DNA of 64,000 bases from CBDAUN01 sp965214615 (GTDB lineage: Bacteria; Pseudomonadota; Gammaproteobacteria; Arenicellales; JAJDZL01), in contig OZ243952.1 of NCBI GenBank assembly GCA_965214615.1, positions 1,364,001 through 1,428,000 of the forward strand, written 5' to 3'. A program made the position numbers and the translations under genes. The notes beneath the pieces were generated by a model. That model was not told the DNA's origin. It ran no database searches and worked only from the letters and a program-made list of their open reading frames with translations. Positions 7,460 to 16,751 of the stretch are shown piece after piece (position 1 is the first letter of the stretch; every line of letters starts with the position of its first letter).

Positions 7460-9040
7460 CTAACTGGAGCGCTTGCCTATCTTTCCTGTAACTGCAGCTG
7501 TTGCATTCGAAGAAGTGGATTGCAGATTGTTTGTGAAATAGCTGACGCCTGTAGCCGCGTGGGCAGCGACGCTCGCGCCTATCGCCCCGATAATGTAGAA
7601 CCATGCGACAGGCAGAGTCAGGTAGGCGGTCAGGGTGATCATGTTTAGAACAATATCGGATGTTGAGCCGCCTCCGCCGAATTCGAAGAGTCCGGCATCA
7701 GGATACAGCTGCGACAGAAGCTTTTCGTCGAGAAACTCCGCCAGCGACCAAAGCGCTGTCAAAAAACGAAGAGAGAACGTAATGAAGATCAATCGCAGCA
7801 GCATTCCTGGCTTCAGCACCGAATATGGAACGACTATCGGAATCGAAACGTATACCAGCATAAGAAGGAATGCCTGAAGCATGGGCAGACCGATGACTAC
7901 CAGTTCCATAATGACGTGAAGAATTGCAGAAACAGACAAGGAGCCGAGCGATCCGATTAACTGCTGCCAGCCGTCGAAGGAGGTAAAGAAATCAAGGCTG
8001 CCCCGATAGTGCTGAGGCTTTCGGTCAGCCCGGTCGACCATGACCCAGGGCGACAGGTTGATGGCTCGCCGAATATATCGGTCCTCGTAGTCTTCGATGT
8101 TCAAATGAATTCCGTCCTTGCGCTTCTTTGCCTGAACATTTCGAATGGACTCTATTGATTTATGGAGTGAAGGAACCTGCTGCTTTAGCGCAGCGACTAT
8201 TTTTGTCCGCAGCCCGATCCTGCCATTGATCCACCAGTCATCACAGCTCGGAAACCCCGGGGTTGAACCCATTGATCCGGTGTGTGCGGTCCATTGTCGG
8301 CGAGAGGATGTTGCGCGGTAGCCGGTACCGCAATTTTTTACGTTGCCGCATTGCTTGTAGTAGCCTGGAGTCTCTAAAAAAATTCTCGACCCGATCCAGT
8401 CTACTGCCCGATGCAATTGCGAACGCCCAGTCATTGGAATTTGGCTGCCTTGACGCTGAAACTTGGCTAGCGACGGTTCATAGCAGTCCTTTCGGAAAGT
8501 GCGGATTTCGCTCACCAGTTCCTCGTCGGTGATACGCATTCGCGATGCTTTCAACAACTCTGATCGCAGTACAGCAGGGTGCCCCAGGCTATCGACCGCA
8601 CCGACAATTGCTTCGGTAACTGCTGCCGATACTTCAGCGACGAGCCACCACGCGACAGGCACCTTGAAGCCTCCAAGCGCGTTCAAGTCCCCGATATATG
8701 CGGCATCGGGGTCCGCTGCCGCGACTGTCTGATCCAAATTCTCGTTTCGAAAACTAACTTCATCGGGAGTGACAGGAACTGCGGGAAGGAAGAAAAAGAT
8801 GATGATTGCAGCAAACAGGATGACATCCTGCTCCATCCGGCGCAGCGAAACCGGCGCAGCCGATCTGGCTTCCTGACTTCGCGCAGGCTCTGCCCAATTG
8901 CGAATCAAAGTGATGACAAACGGTAGAAATATTAATCCATTGGCTACCAGCAAAGCTGCGATCGCACCGGCGATGTGCCAGCCGATCATAGTGGTTGCAA
9001 GCTCAAGATACGAACTGACACGCATGGTTATTCCGATCAA
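7460..9040 (-). CDS. TraG N-terminal-domain-like conjugal transfer membrane protein
   Basis: A 526-residue inner-membrane protein with hydrophobic segments near residues 15-45, 75-95 and several between about 365 and 500, separated by a large hydrophilic region of about 270 residues. The architecture and position (last gene of the secretion operon, directly after the TIGR03755 gene with a 4-base overlap) match the TraG-N-like protein of MPF-G systems, which takes part in mating-pair stabilisation or pilus assembly. There is no C-terminal entry-exclusion extension as in F-plasmid TraG. The frame is intact. Family assignment rests on topology and synteny more than on sequence motifs. Confidence 0.7.
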   Translation of the reverse strand: MIGITMRVSSYLELATTMIGWHIAGAIAALLVANGLIFLPFVITLIRNWAEPARSQEARSAAPVSLRRMEQDVILFAAIIIFFFLPAVPVTPDEVSFRNENLDQTVAAADPDAAYIGDLNALGGFKVPVAWWLVAEVSAAVTEAIVGAVDSLGHPAVLRSELLKASRMRITDEELVSEIRTFRKDCYEPSLAKFQRQGSQIPMTGRSQLHRAVDWIGSRIFLETPGYYKQCGNVKNCGTGYRATSSRRQWTAHTGSMGSTPGFPSCDDWWINGRIGLRTKIVAALKQQVPSLHKSIESIRNVQAKKRKDGIHLNIEDYEDRYIRRAINLSPWVMVDRADRKPQHYRGSLDFFTSFDGWQQLIGSLGSLSVSAILHVIMELVVIGLPMLQAFLLMLVYVSIPIVVPYSVLKPGMLLRLIFITFSLRFLTALWSLAEFLDEKLLSQLYPDAGLFEFGGGGSTSDIVLNMITLTAYLTLPVAWFYIIGAIGASVAAHAATGVSYFTNNLQSTSSNATAAVTGKIGKRSS

Positions 9041-10371
9041 GGCAGAAACTTGTCGTATTGCTGGCGCGAGGGCGGCTTAGGCGCCATCAGCAGTTGATGC
9101 GCACTCAAAATATGATGCGCGGTCTCAGATATGAGGCGCCTGCTCAATTGCATTTCGTAGACGGCACGTTCAATTTCGGTCTCAAGCAGACTGACTGTTT
9201 GCAGCAAGGGTTCGGTCGCGACGCCGGTAGCCTGAATATTTGGCTCCATCATGCCGCTTAGCAGCAGCCTGCGTCCGAGAAACGCCTTGTTTACAACGCG
9301 CAGCAGAGCGATTTCGTTGGCGAGTCGACTGATCAGATAGTCTCGGTCAGGCAAATCTTTCAATGCGTTGATCACCTTTTCCGTTACTCTCACCTGCGGA
9401 GCGCTAAGTTGATCGAGTTGCTGCTTGCTTGCAGACTCTGCCGAATAGACGGCTGCGTGCAAATGAGTCCTTAGATGCGCGGTTTCGTCTTCAACTCTTG
9501 GCAGCAATCCAGTCCCTGCGATGGCGGCTGGGCTGGACCCCACGTGAATTCTGTGATCGCCTACCACGCCAACAACCCAATCGATGGCCTTGTCGGCGTT
9601 CGGCCAAGTCTGATGCAATGTCGCATTCTCCGTAGCCTCGTCAATGCTGACTGTTCCCGTGCAGTTTCCATTTTGATTTTGGATCAGGCACCAGCCAGCG
9701 CGAGCAGTGTCCTGAGTCAGCCAGATCGGTTCATGACTTAGACAGCCTGCGGTCGTGCCTCCAACCCAGGTAACGCAACCGTCGGAAGAATCCACAGATT
9801 TCTTGGCCTTGCTTGCACTTGATCCAAGGTCGACCTGGCGTTGCCACTCTTGAACTTTCGCAACCTCGGTCCAATCGCGGAACGGTGCGCCGTTGCGCAT
9901 CACATTGCCGGTGTCGGCCTCGCATGAACGAATCGCCGATTCCCAACTGTTTTCCGCGCGCACAACGTAGTGCTGAAGCAACTGACACATGCCAGGCTGG
10001 GCCCGGCAGAGGATATAGCCCGGCAATGCGCCTACGATCGACTGAGGAAAGATATTCAGCGCCGCCATGGTCTGATCAAGACTGGATGACAGAATGTTGG
10101 CAACATCGGCGGCCGGATCAAACTGACCGCATAGCGAACCGCTTATTTTCGTATCTGCGCCGAATAAGTCCAGCCGTGAAAACAAAGAAGCTGGCGGCGA
10201 TGCGGCGGTGCTGCCTCCAAGTGCATAGTACAGCGGCAAATCGGTAAGGATTTCTGCAGGATTCGAAGGAGCGCTTTGCGCCCATGAAACGTGCGGCAGC
10301 ATTTCGTTCGACAAAATGAGTGAGATGGCCACAGATACAGCCTTTAATTTGGACGAAAGGATTAAATTCAT
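9037..10371 (-). CDS. Integrating conjugative element protein, TIGR03755 (PFL_4711) family
   Basis: A 444-residue exported protein of the MPF-G secretion system. A signal peptide ends near residue 33 (W-A-Q-S). The family-typical Y-Y-A-L-G-G-S motif follows at about residue 48, then cysteines at C-G-Q-F-D, Y-I-L-C-R and a long alpha-helical C-terminal half with coiled-coil character. Its exact role in mating-pair formation is not known. It normally follows the TIGR03756 gene directly; here the two are 5.3 kb apart because of an inserted metabolic block. Its stop overlaps the start of the TraG-like gene by four bases, so the downstream coupling is preserved. Confidence 0.82.
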   Translation of the reverse strand: MNLILSSKLKAVSVAISLILSNEMLPHVSWAQSAPSNPAEILTDLPLYYALGGSTAASPPASLFSRLDLFGADTKISGSLCGQFDPAADVANILSSSLDQTMAALNIFPQSIVGALPGYILCRAQPGMCQLLQHYVVRAENSWESAIRSCEADTGNVMRNGAPFRDWTEVAKVQEWQRQVDLGSSASKAKKSVDSSDGCVTWVGGTTAGCLSHEPIWLTQDTARAGWCLIQNQNGNCTGTVSIDEATENATLHQTWPNADKAIDWVVGVVGDHRIHVGSSPAAIAGTGLLPRVEDETAHLRTHLHAAVYSAESASKQQLDQLSAPQVRVTEKVINALKDLPDRDYLISRLANEIALLRVVNKAFLGRRLLLSGMMEPNIQATGVATEPLLQTVSLLETEIERAVYEMQLSRRLISETAHHILSAHQLLMAPKPPSRQQYDKFLP

Positions 10372-10680
10372 GCCATTCGCGGTCCGTTAGATTAATATTT
10401 GTTACCGGTGTGAATTTGCTCCAATTGCCCGAAACGATTGCAGCCAATGCTCAAATCTAAATCCCATATCCCGTTGCTGGCAACCGTAAATTGCATCTTG
10501 CCTTCGATCGTTTTTTTCTGGCGGCGCGCATAGAGTTCGCCGAATTACTGGAAGACTTATAATGTGCAGTTTGCCATTGGCGCCTGCAATCGGTCGCAGC
10601 GTTTTTGAATGCTGAGGCAGCAGTGCTGTCGAATGCTGCGCCGGGCACAAGCGAATGATGCAATCTTGTTGGAACAACTC
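10372..10680. other. Intergenic region at the left junction of the metabolic block
   Basis: About 310 bases between divergent TIGR03755 and dapE starts. It holds a TATAAT at 10558-10563 that suits dapE. No insertion-sequence ends or direct repeats shared with the right junction (15250-15646) are evident by eye. Confidence 0.45.
10558..10563 (+). promoter_or_regulatory. Possible -10 box for dapE
   Basis: A perfect TATAAT lies 118 bases upstream of the chosen dapE start. No good -35 hexamer is visible at the usual distance, so this is a weak call. Confidence 0.35.
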
Positions 10681-11847
10681 ATGACAAACCTTCCAGTACA
10701 AAACAGCGATTCGGACACTATAGCGCTTGCTCAGGATCTGATTCGTCGGCCTTCAATTTCGCCTGAAGACGGCGGCTGTCAATTTGTCATAGCCGAGCGT
10801 CTGCAAAAAATTGGATTCGAAATACGGTTTCTCAATAGTGGCGAAGTCACAAATCTGTGGGCGCGCAAAGGTTCTGATTCGCCTCTGCTCACTTTCGTCG
10901 GGCACACGGACGTCGTCCCGCCAGGCAACGAATCGCATTGGAAGCACCCGCCATTTTCAGGCTTCCTGGATGACACATTTGTTCATGGCCGAGGCGCTGC
11001 TGACATGAAAGGCAGCATCGCGGCCATGGTTACCGCGTGCGAGAGGTTCTTTGCGGGCACCCCCGGTGTCCAGGGGTCTGTTTCATTTTTGATTACCAGC
11101 GATGAAGAAGACGTTGCTGAAGAGGGAACACGCTATGCTCTGGAAGCGCTGGGTGATGAGGCAAAGGAAATTTGCTGGTGCCTGGTTGGCGAACCGACGA
11201 GCGAAAAATTGCTGGGGGATACGATTAAGGTTGGGCGTCGAGGCTCTTTGGACGGCAAAATCGTAGTTCATGGAAAGCAAGGTCATGTTGCGTATCCGCA
11301 CCTTGCCGACAACCCGATCCATAATGCCGGCAAGCTGATCGCCGGGCTTGCGGAACTTAAGTGGGATGACGGAAATGACGACTTTCCAAGCACTACGATG
11401 CAAATCTCGAATGTCAATGCCGGAGTTGGCGCAGGCAATGTCATCCCGGAGGATCTTACCTTTCTCTTTAATTTTCGGTTTTCACCTGAAACGCGAGTGG
11501 AGGCGTTGATTGGCGAGGTGGAAGGCATCTGCGATCAATTGGGTGTCAAATGCAGTCTGTACTGGTCCAGTCCGTCCGATCCCTACCATACGCGTCAAAA
11601 TGAATTCATCGCTGTCGTTTCCGAAGCGGTGCGAAAGATCATGAACTGCCGACCGGAGCGTTCTGCTGCGGGCGGAACTTCAGACGGCAGGTTTGTCGCG
11701 AAAACAGGCGCGCAGGTCGTGGAACTGGGTCCGTTGAATTCGACGATACACAAGGTGAACGAATGCGTCGGAATCTCGGACCTGAACAAGCTGTCCCAAA
11801 TTTTTGAACAAATTTTGATCGACTCAATTGGCAGACACAATGGTTGA
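10681..11847 (+). CDS. dapE: Succinyl-diaminopimelate desuccinylase
   Basis: A 388-residue M20-family metallohydrolase that removes succinate from N-succinyl-LL-2,6-diaminopimelate, a late step of the lysine and peptidoglycan precursor pathway. Zinc ligands and catalytic residues are in place: F-V-G-H-T-D-V-V-P-P, R-G-A-A-D-M-K-G, the double Glu in T-S-D-E-E-D, a G-E-P-T-S segment and the C-terminal G-G-T-S-D-G-R-F. The ATG at 10681 gives the family's normal N-terminus (about 375 residues in E. coli); the upstream ATG at 10609 would add 24 unrelated residues. It is followed by an aminotransferase gene overlapping its stop, so the pair is an operon. It lies inside the conjugative element, an unusual place for an essential biosynthetic gene. 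Confidence 0.93.
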   Translation: MTNLPVQNSDSDTIALAQDLIRRPSISPEDGGCQFVIAERLQKIGFEIRFLNSGEVTNLWARKGSDSPLLTFVGHTDVVPPGNESHWKHPPFSGFLDDTFVHGRGAADMKGSIAAMVTACERFFAGTPGVQGSVSFLITSDEEDVAEEGTRYALEALGDEAKEICWCLVGEPTSEKLLGDTIKVGRRGSLDGKIVVHGKQGHVAYPHLADNPIHNAGKLIAGLAELKWDDGNDDFPSTTMQISNVNAGVGAGNVIPEDLTFLFNFRFSPETRVEALIGEVEGICDQLGVKCSLYWSSPSDPYHTRQNEFIAVVSEAVRKIMNCRPERSAAGGTSDGRFVAKTGAQVVELGPLNSTIHKVNECVGISDLNKLSQIFEQILIDSIGRHNG

Positions 11848-13084
11848 AGATGTGAAAAGTAACGATTCCAAGCGACACAGGTCGCTCATAGCACTAGGGC
11901 ATGAATCATACATGCCGAACTACCAGCCGAGGAATCTGGTTCTGGCAGAAGCTCAAGGCAGTCGTGTTCGGGATGTAGAAGGCAAGGAATACATCGATTT
12001 CGGTTCAGGCATAGGGGTCAATAGCCTCGGCCACGGAGACCCGGAGATCATTCAAGCCGTGACTCGTCAGATCGGTCGCCTGTGCCACACAAGCAACATT
12101 TACTTTTCCGAACCGCCCGTTAATCTGGCAGCCGCATTGATCGAGCATACGTTTGCCGAAAAGGTCTATTTTTGCAATTCAGGGGCGGAAGCCAACGAAA
12201 CGGCAATCAAGATTGTCCGCAAATACGCAGCACAAAGGCACCCGGAAGGCAAACGTACAATTCTGACTTTTGACGGATCGTTTCACGGGCGAACCATTGG
12301 AGCCCTTGCCGCAACAGCTCAGCCAAAATACCATCAGGGTTTCGGTCCGCTGCCGGATGGGTTCAGATACGGCTCGTTCAATGATGAGCAAGACTTGATC
12401 GAGAAATTTAGTTCAGACGTATGTGCTGTCTTGATTGAGCCGATTCAAGGCGAAAGCGGAATCAAGCCTGCTGCCTACGGGTTTCTCAAGAAAATCGATG
12501 ATTTGTGCAGGGACAATGACGCGTTGATGGTTTTCGATGAAATTCAGTGCGGCATGGGCCGAACCGGAAAGTTGCTCGCCTACGAGTGGATTGAAGACAT
12601 TTCGCCGGATATTGTGACGATTGCCAAGGCGCTAGGAGGCGGAATGCCGATCGGTGCAGTGCTATCTGGCGCAAAAGCGTCTAATGTATTGACATTCGGC
12701 AGCCATGGTTCGACATTTGGCGGAAACCCGGTGTGCTGCGCCGCGGCAAGTGTTGTTCTGAGGCGGATTCTAAAGCCGGGATTCCTGGCCGGCGTATTGG
12801 CGAAAGGTGAATTCGTTCAGGCCAAGCTGCGCGATATAAATACTGAATTGGACGTTTTCAGCGATATAAGGGGCCATGGTCTGATGATTGGCGCTGAGTT
12901 GAACGCGGATTGCGGGTTCGATGCGGCAGCGGTGATGGAAGCGGCGTGCGCCAATGGACTTTTGATTCTTCAGGCGGGGCCGAAAGTGCTGAGGATGCTG
13001 CCCCCGTTGACAATCAGCGAAAGCGACTTGGCAAAAGGACTGCAGACGCTCCGCCGCAGCATCGCTCAACTGCGGGCCAATTAG
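11840..13084 (+). CDS. argD: Acetylornithine / succinyl-diaminopimelate aminotransferase
   Basis: A class-III PLP aminotransferase of 414 residues from the ATG at 11840 (a TTG at 11828 is also in frame). Motifs: N-S-G-A-E-A-N-E, F-H-G-R-T, P-I-Q-G-E-S-G, V-F-D-E-I-Q-C-G-M-G-R-T-G, and the PLP lysine in I-A-K-A-L-G-G-G. ArgD enzymes use glutamate to transaminate N-acetylornithine semialdehyde and, in many bacteria, N-succinyl-L-2-amino-6-ketopimelate. Overlap with dapE by 8 bases suggests that here it serves the succinylase branch of lysine synthesis: DapC activity followed by DapE. Which substrate dominates cannot be read from sequence. Confidence 0.9.
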   Translation: MVEDVKSNDSKRHRSLIALGHESYMPNYQPRNLVLAEAQGSRVRDVEGKEYIDFGSGIGVNSLGHGDPEIIQAVTRQIGRLCHTSNIYFSEPPVNLAAALIEHTFAEKVYFCNSGAEANETAIKIVRKYAAQRHPEGKRTILTFDGSFHGRTIGALAATAQPKYHQGFGPLPDGFRYGSFNDEQDLIEKFSSDVCAVLIEPIQGESGIKPAAYGFLKKIDDLCRDNDALMVFDEIQCGMGRTGKLLAYEWIEDISPDIVTIAKALGGGMPIGAVLSGAKASNVLTFGSHGSTFGGNPVCCAAASVVLRRILKPGFLAGVLAKGEFVQAKLRDINTELDVFSDIRGHGLMIGAELNADCGFDAAAVMEAACANGLLILQAGPKVLRMLPPLTISESDLAKGLQTLRRSIAQLRAN

Positions 13085-13135
13085 CGGCAATGCCTGAGCG
13101 CTGGAATTCGCAGGTTTTAAAGTTTGCTGTCCGGT

Positions 13136-14233
13136 TTACTGCGGAGCATCCAAGGCGCGACAATCCTCCCACTGCCAGCCTACTGACACTCTTTCGCCGA
13201 CATTCAGGTGGACATGGCCGTACGAATTCGGAATTTTAACGATGAATTCGTCCTGTCCGCAAAGACTCATTCGAGTTCGAACGTGATCGCCCAGATAAAT
13301 GATTTCCTGCACCTCGCCGTCGACGATATTAGAACACGACCCCGCTTCCGGATTCACGGTTACGCGCTCCGGTCTCAGCGACAGAGTTGAGTTGGTATTC
13401 TTTCCGTCTATATTGACAGACGTTGCAGAAATGACGTCTCCGCCGGGCACCTCGACCTTGCAGGCCGTGTTGTCGGCTTCGACAACTTTGCCGAAAAGGA
13501 CATTGTTTTCGCCAATGAACTGAGCCACAAACGCGTTATTCGGCTTTTCGTAGAGATCGATGGGAGAGTCCAGTTGCTGGATCACGCCGTCGTTGAATAC
13601 GGCGATGCGATTGGACATCGTCAATGCTTCTCCCTGGTCGTGAGTTACGTATACGGCAGTGATGCCGAGATTGTCGTGGATGTGCTTGATTTCGTACTGC
13701 ATCTGTTCGCGCAATTGCTTGTCGAGAGCCCCTAGCGGTTCGTCCATCAGGACCAGTTTGGGCTGAAATACCAGTGCCCGTGCGACAGCGACACGCTGCT
13801 GCTGTCCACCTGACAGCTGACCGGGCCTGCGGGATCCGAATTCTTGCAGTTGCACCATTTCCAATGCTTGCTTCACACGTGATTCGGCCTCGGATTTTGG
13901 AACTTTGCGGACATTGAGCGGAAACATTAGATTCTCGCTCACCGTCATGTGCGGAAAGAGCGCGTAATTTTGAAACACCATTCCGATTTCGCGCTTGTGC
14001 GGCGGGACATTGTTAATCGGCTTGCCATCGAGAATTATCTCTCCGTGGGTGGCGGTTTCAAATCCTGCCAGCATCATCAGGCATGTGGTCTTGCCTGACC
14101 CAGAGGGGCCGAGCAACGTTAGAAATTCCCCTTGGTCAACTGCTAAGTTCAAATTCTTGACTACGAGTGATTCCCCGTCATAACTCTTTTGAACGTTTTC
14201 AAATTGAACGTATGCTTGTTGAGTGTTTTCCAT
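13136..14233 (-). CDS. PotA-like ABC transporter ATPase (orphan)
   Basis: A 365-residue ATPase with the full ABC set: Walker A G-P-S-G-S-G-K-T-T near residue 43, Q-loop F-Q-N-Y-A-L-F-P, signature L-S-G-G-Q-Q-Q-R, Walker B V-L-M-D-E-P and a switch His in Y-V-T-H-D-Q. The C-terminal TOBE domain (from about residue 270) places it in the spermidine/putrescine or iron/spermidine importer group. No permease or binding-protein gene is next to it, so it is either an orphan that works with a transporter encoded elsewhere or the survivor of a broken operon. It is convergent with argD and part of the metabolic block inside the element. Confidence 0.85.
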   Translation of the reverse strand: MENTQQAYVQFENVQKSYDGESLVVKNLNLAVDQGEFLTLLGPSGSGKTTCLMMLAGFETATHGEIILDGKPINNVPPHKREIGMVFQNYALFPHMTVSENLMFPLNVRKVPKSEAESRVKQALEMVQLQEFGSRRPGQLSGGQQQRVAVARALVFQPKLVLMDEPLGALDKQLREQMQYEIKHIHDNLGITAVYVTHDQGEALTMSNRIAVFNDGVIQQLDSPIDLYEKPNNAFVAQFIGENNVLFGKVVEADNTACKVEVPGGDVISATSVNIDGKNTNSTLSLRPERVTVNPEAGSCSNIVDGEVQEIIYLGDHVRTRMSLCGQDEFIVKIPNSYGHVHLNVGERVSVGWQWEDCRALDAPQ

Positions 14234-14646
14234 TTTAAGAACCGGACTAATCTTGGCAAAAGCAATAGTTTCGACTATCTGTGCAACAGTTTACATCTAT
14301 TGGTGCTGCAAAATGACGAAAAATTCTTCAATTCAGAGGTCAAACGCGTCTAGGTGCTGCTTGTTGCAAAGTTCTATCCGGCACTCATACCGTCGCGCCG
14401 TCATTGAGCCGCTTAAGATTTTTCATCGTCGCGATGATGCGGTATCAGTGCCGATTGCGCATCCGATTCGCTCGCTCGCGTTCGCTTGCATCCTTGAAGT
14501 TTGCACGATCCCATAGTGCTTGTCTCTGCTCCTGGAAACAATCGGCGCGATACGGTCGGGCGCTGCCGATCAGCGAAAATCAGACAGTACCGCATTCAGT
14601 CGAGTGATTGGCGCAGTTAAGATCATCGTGCAGCAGTGATTTTCGG
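14234..14646. other. Intergenic region between terC and the ABC ATPase gene
   Basis: About 410 bases with only shadow frames on both strands and no gene I can support. It should contain the promoter of the ABC gene. I see no repeats or insertion-sequence ends. Confidence 0.45.
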
Positions 14647-15249
14647 CTACGCAGAATATCTTTGCATCACGTCGATGCTGCCATCCCAAACCATGATGCA
14701 TGCCACATAGACGATAATGACAATACCGACATAGGCGATCCAGGGATAGCGTTCAAGATAGCGCGCAATCATGGTGGCGGCGACGAGCATCAGCGCTACC
14801 GACAGTGCCAACCCGAATACCAGAATGTATATGTGCTCGCGCGCAATGCCCGCAACAGCCAGTACATTGTCGAGAGACATCGACACGTCGGCTACGGTGA
14901 TTTGAAACAGGGCTTGCCAAAAGGATTTCGGTTTGGGCTGCTGTGCTCCGTCAGATGAATTTGCGTTCGCAAGCGCATGAGATCTGATATCGCGAACCAG
15001 TTTCCAGCAAACCCAGAACAAAAGCAGTCCCCCAATCAGCAATACCCCTGGAATTCTTAGCAGCCACACGATTGCGAGTGCGAATATGATACGAAATACG
15101 ACTGCAGCGGCTACTCCGGCGATAATCACTGCTTTGCGCTGGGACGCAGCTACGCCCGAAGCGATTAGGCCGACCGCGATCGCGTTGTCGCCGGCTAGAA
15201 CGAGATCAACCAGAATAACTTGGAACAGTGCGTTAAGTTCAGACAGCAT
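14647..15249 (-). CDS. TerC-family integral membrane protein
   Basis: A 200-residue polytopic membrane protein with about six or seven hydrophobic helices. The two family signatures with paired acidic residues are visible: D-L-V-L-A-G-D-N-A near residue 14 and A-D-V-S-M-S-L-D-N-V near residue 120. TerC/YjbE-type proteins are linked to metal export or metal loading at the membrane; the substrate is uncertain. An AAGGAAA ribosome-binding site precedes the ATG. It is the rightmost gene of the metabolic block that interrupts the secretion operon and has no tellurite-resistance neighbours. Confidence 0.85.
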   Translation of the reverse strand: MLSELNALFQVILVDLVLAGDNAIAVGLIASGVAASQRKAVIIAGVAAAVVFRIIFALAIVWLLRIPGVLLIGGLLLFWVCWKLVRDIRSHALANANSSDGAQQPKPKSFWQALFQITVADVSMSLDNVLAVAGIAREHIYILVFGLALSVALMLVAATMIARYLERYPWIAYVGIVIIVYVACIMVWDGSIDVMQRYSA

Positions 15250-15646
15250 TGCATAAATTTCCTTGATTTTGAATTGCTAATCCGGTTTCACGCAGTGAAA
15301 TCAACAAGCGGCGTTGAAGCTTCTTGAGTCGGCCGCTAGGTGTGTTGGGAACGCAATCGATATTTAGTGCCAATCTGTGAGTTGTCCGACTTGCCAGAAA
15401 GAGATCATCACAGCTAGTTGTGGGTTTCGAGGATTTTACACGCAACGGACAGGACTTGATGAGATTTGTAGCCTGCGTGCCCGAACTGGATACGGTTTGC
15501 ATCGCCGGTGCACAATCAATGACGACAGGTGGTACACGACTATTGCTGTAAACGGTACCATGCGCTTCGGCAGACGCGGTTCGATTTGCGGGTTCGTCGA
15601 AATCTGGCAGCGAGACCGGCGCTCGCGTAAAGCAGCAGTCGAGGAT
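15250..15646. other. Intergenic region at the right junction of the metabolic block
   Basis: About 400 bases between terC and the TIGR03756 gene stop. Short frames here look spurious. The join between element DNA and inserted DNA must lie in this stretch; I see no terminal inverted repeats or target duplication. Confidence 0.45.
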
Positions 15647-16720
15647 CTAGAAGTTCACGCTTTTAAGGAATGCGCCTCCTGCCTTGATGCAGCACTCATA
15701 TGTCCTCCAATAGTTCCACGCGTAACTTCCGCTGTCTGAAATTTTGCCTTTGGACCAGTCTCCTTCGGCGCCAAAGGCTTCGCATCGATTGTCCGTTGCG
15801 GGGTGCAGCATTTGCCAATGAACTTTCTTTTCATCGGCCGCCGATACCCATTGCCGCCACGTTTGCGCTTTGCAATGTGCGGGACGGTTTCGGGTTTCCA
15901 TCTTCCAGGCTCCGCCGCTTCGGGCGCACTGCGGCTTATTTCGAGCCGCAGGATTGCCGCGAACGACATCGAATTGTTGTCTCTTCGGATTGGCCCGATG
16001 AATATGCCCGCTGCCGTCGCGAGTTACGATATCGATCGCCCGCTGACTGGTGACAGCGGCAGCTTTTGCCGGGTCTGTTTGAACAATGAATCCGGATCGA
16101 GGGTATACGGACCCCCAGGTCGAGCGGGGCCAGTTGCCGATTTCTCTGACTCCGGGAGTTACAGACTCCTTTCGTAGCACGTCCTGCCCTCCGCTTCTCC
16201 AAGCCGCAAAGTCCAAAATCGAAAGATAATACAAGTGCATGGGCCGCGCGTCCGACTTGCATAGGAAACGACCGAAATCGACAAGTTTCAACGCCGGATT
16301 TCCTACAACATCGGTTTCGTTGAAAATAACGGCGTCTTGGTGGCGTCGGCCGGACCCTACGCCAGCGAGGTTTCCCCCGGACAGCGAATTTCGATTGAGC
16401 GGCGCAACGGCGGCAACGATCGGGTTGATCTCTACCCACGGAGTGTCGCCGGTTTGCGGATATGCAGCTACGACGAAGTCCGGCAGTCGATGGGAAATTT
16501 TCGGCGTTGTGACGACACGGCAACCGAACAGCGTGCATTTCAGCCAGAAGCAAAGTCCTTTGACCTTCCAGTCGAGACAGTCTATGCTGTGCGAGCGAGC
16601 GACGATTTGCGCGGTATTGATCGTATCAGCCGAGCAAATCGCCGAGAGCATGGCTATGGCCGCAATTCCAAGCCATCGGGCCAGCGCCGGCCGCGCAATT
16701 GAACCGCTTGCCAATTTCAT
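15647..16720 (-). CDS. Integrating conjugative element protein, TIGR03756 (TraU-like) family
   Basis: A 357-residue exported, cysteine-rich protein. The signal peptide ends after A-I-C-S-A-D (about residue 31). The diagnostic segment follows: C-L-D-W-K-V-K-G-L-C-F-W-L-K-C, then L-F-G-C. Further cysteine pairs near the C-terminus (Y-E-C-C-I-K) suggest several disulfides. TraU-like proteins work in the periplasm or outer membrane during mating-pair formation. It starts 31 bases after the VirB4 gene stop. The small TIGR03757 gene normally between the ATPase and this gene is absent. Its usual follower, TIGR03755, has been displaced by the metabolic block. Confidence 0.85.
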   Translation of the reverse strand: MKLASGSIARPALARWLGIAAIAMLSAICSADTINTAQIVARSHSIDCLDWKVKGLCFWLKCTLFGCRVVTTPKISHRLPDFVVAAYPQTGDTPWVEINPIVAAVAPLNRNSLSGGNLAGVGSGRRHQDAVIFNETDVVGNPALKLVDFGRFLCKSDARPMHLYYLSILDFAAWRSGGQDVLRKESVTPGVREIGNWPRSTWGSVYPRSGFIVQTDPAKAAAVTSQRAIDIVTRDGSGHIHRANPKRQQFDVVRGNPAARNKPQCARSGGAWKMETRNRPAHCKAQTWRQWVSAADEKKVHWQMLHPATDNRCEAFGAEGDWSKGKISDSGSYAWNYWRTYECCIKAGGAFLKSVNF

Positions 16721-16751
16721 CGCTGCCCGTCGGATTGCGAAGGCATGATGG

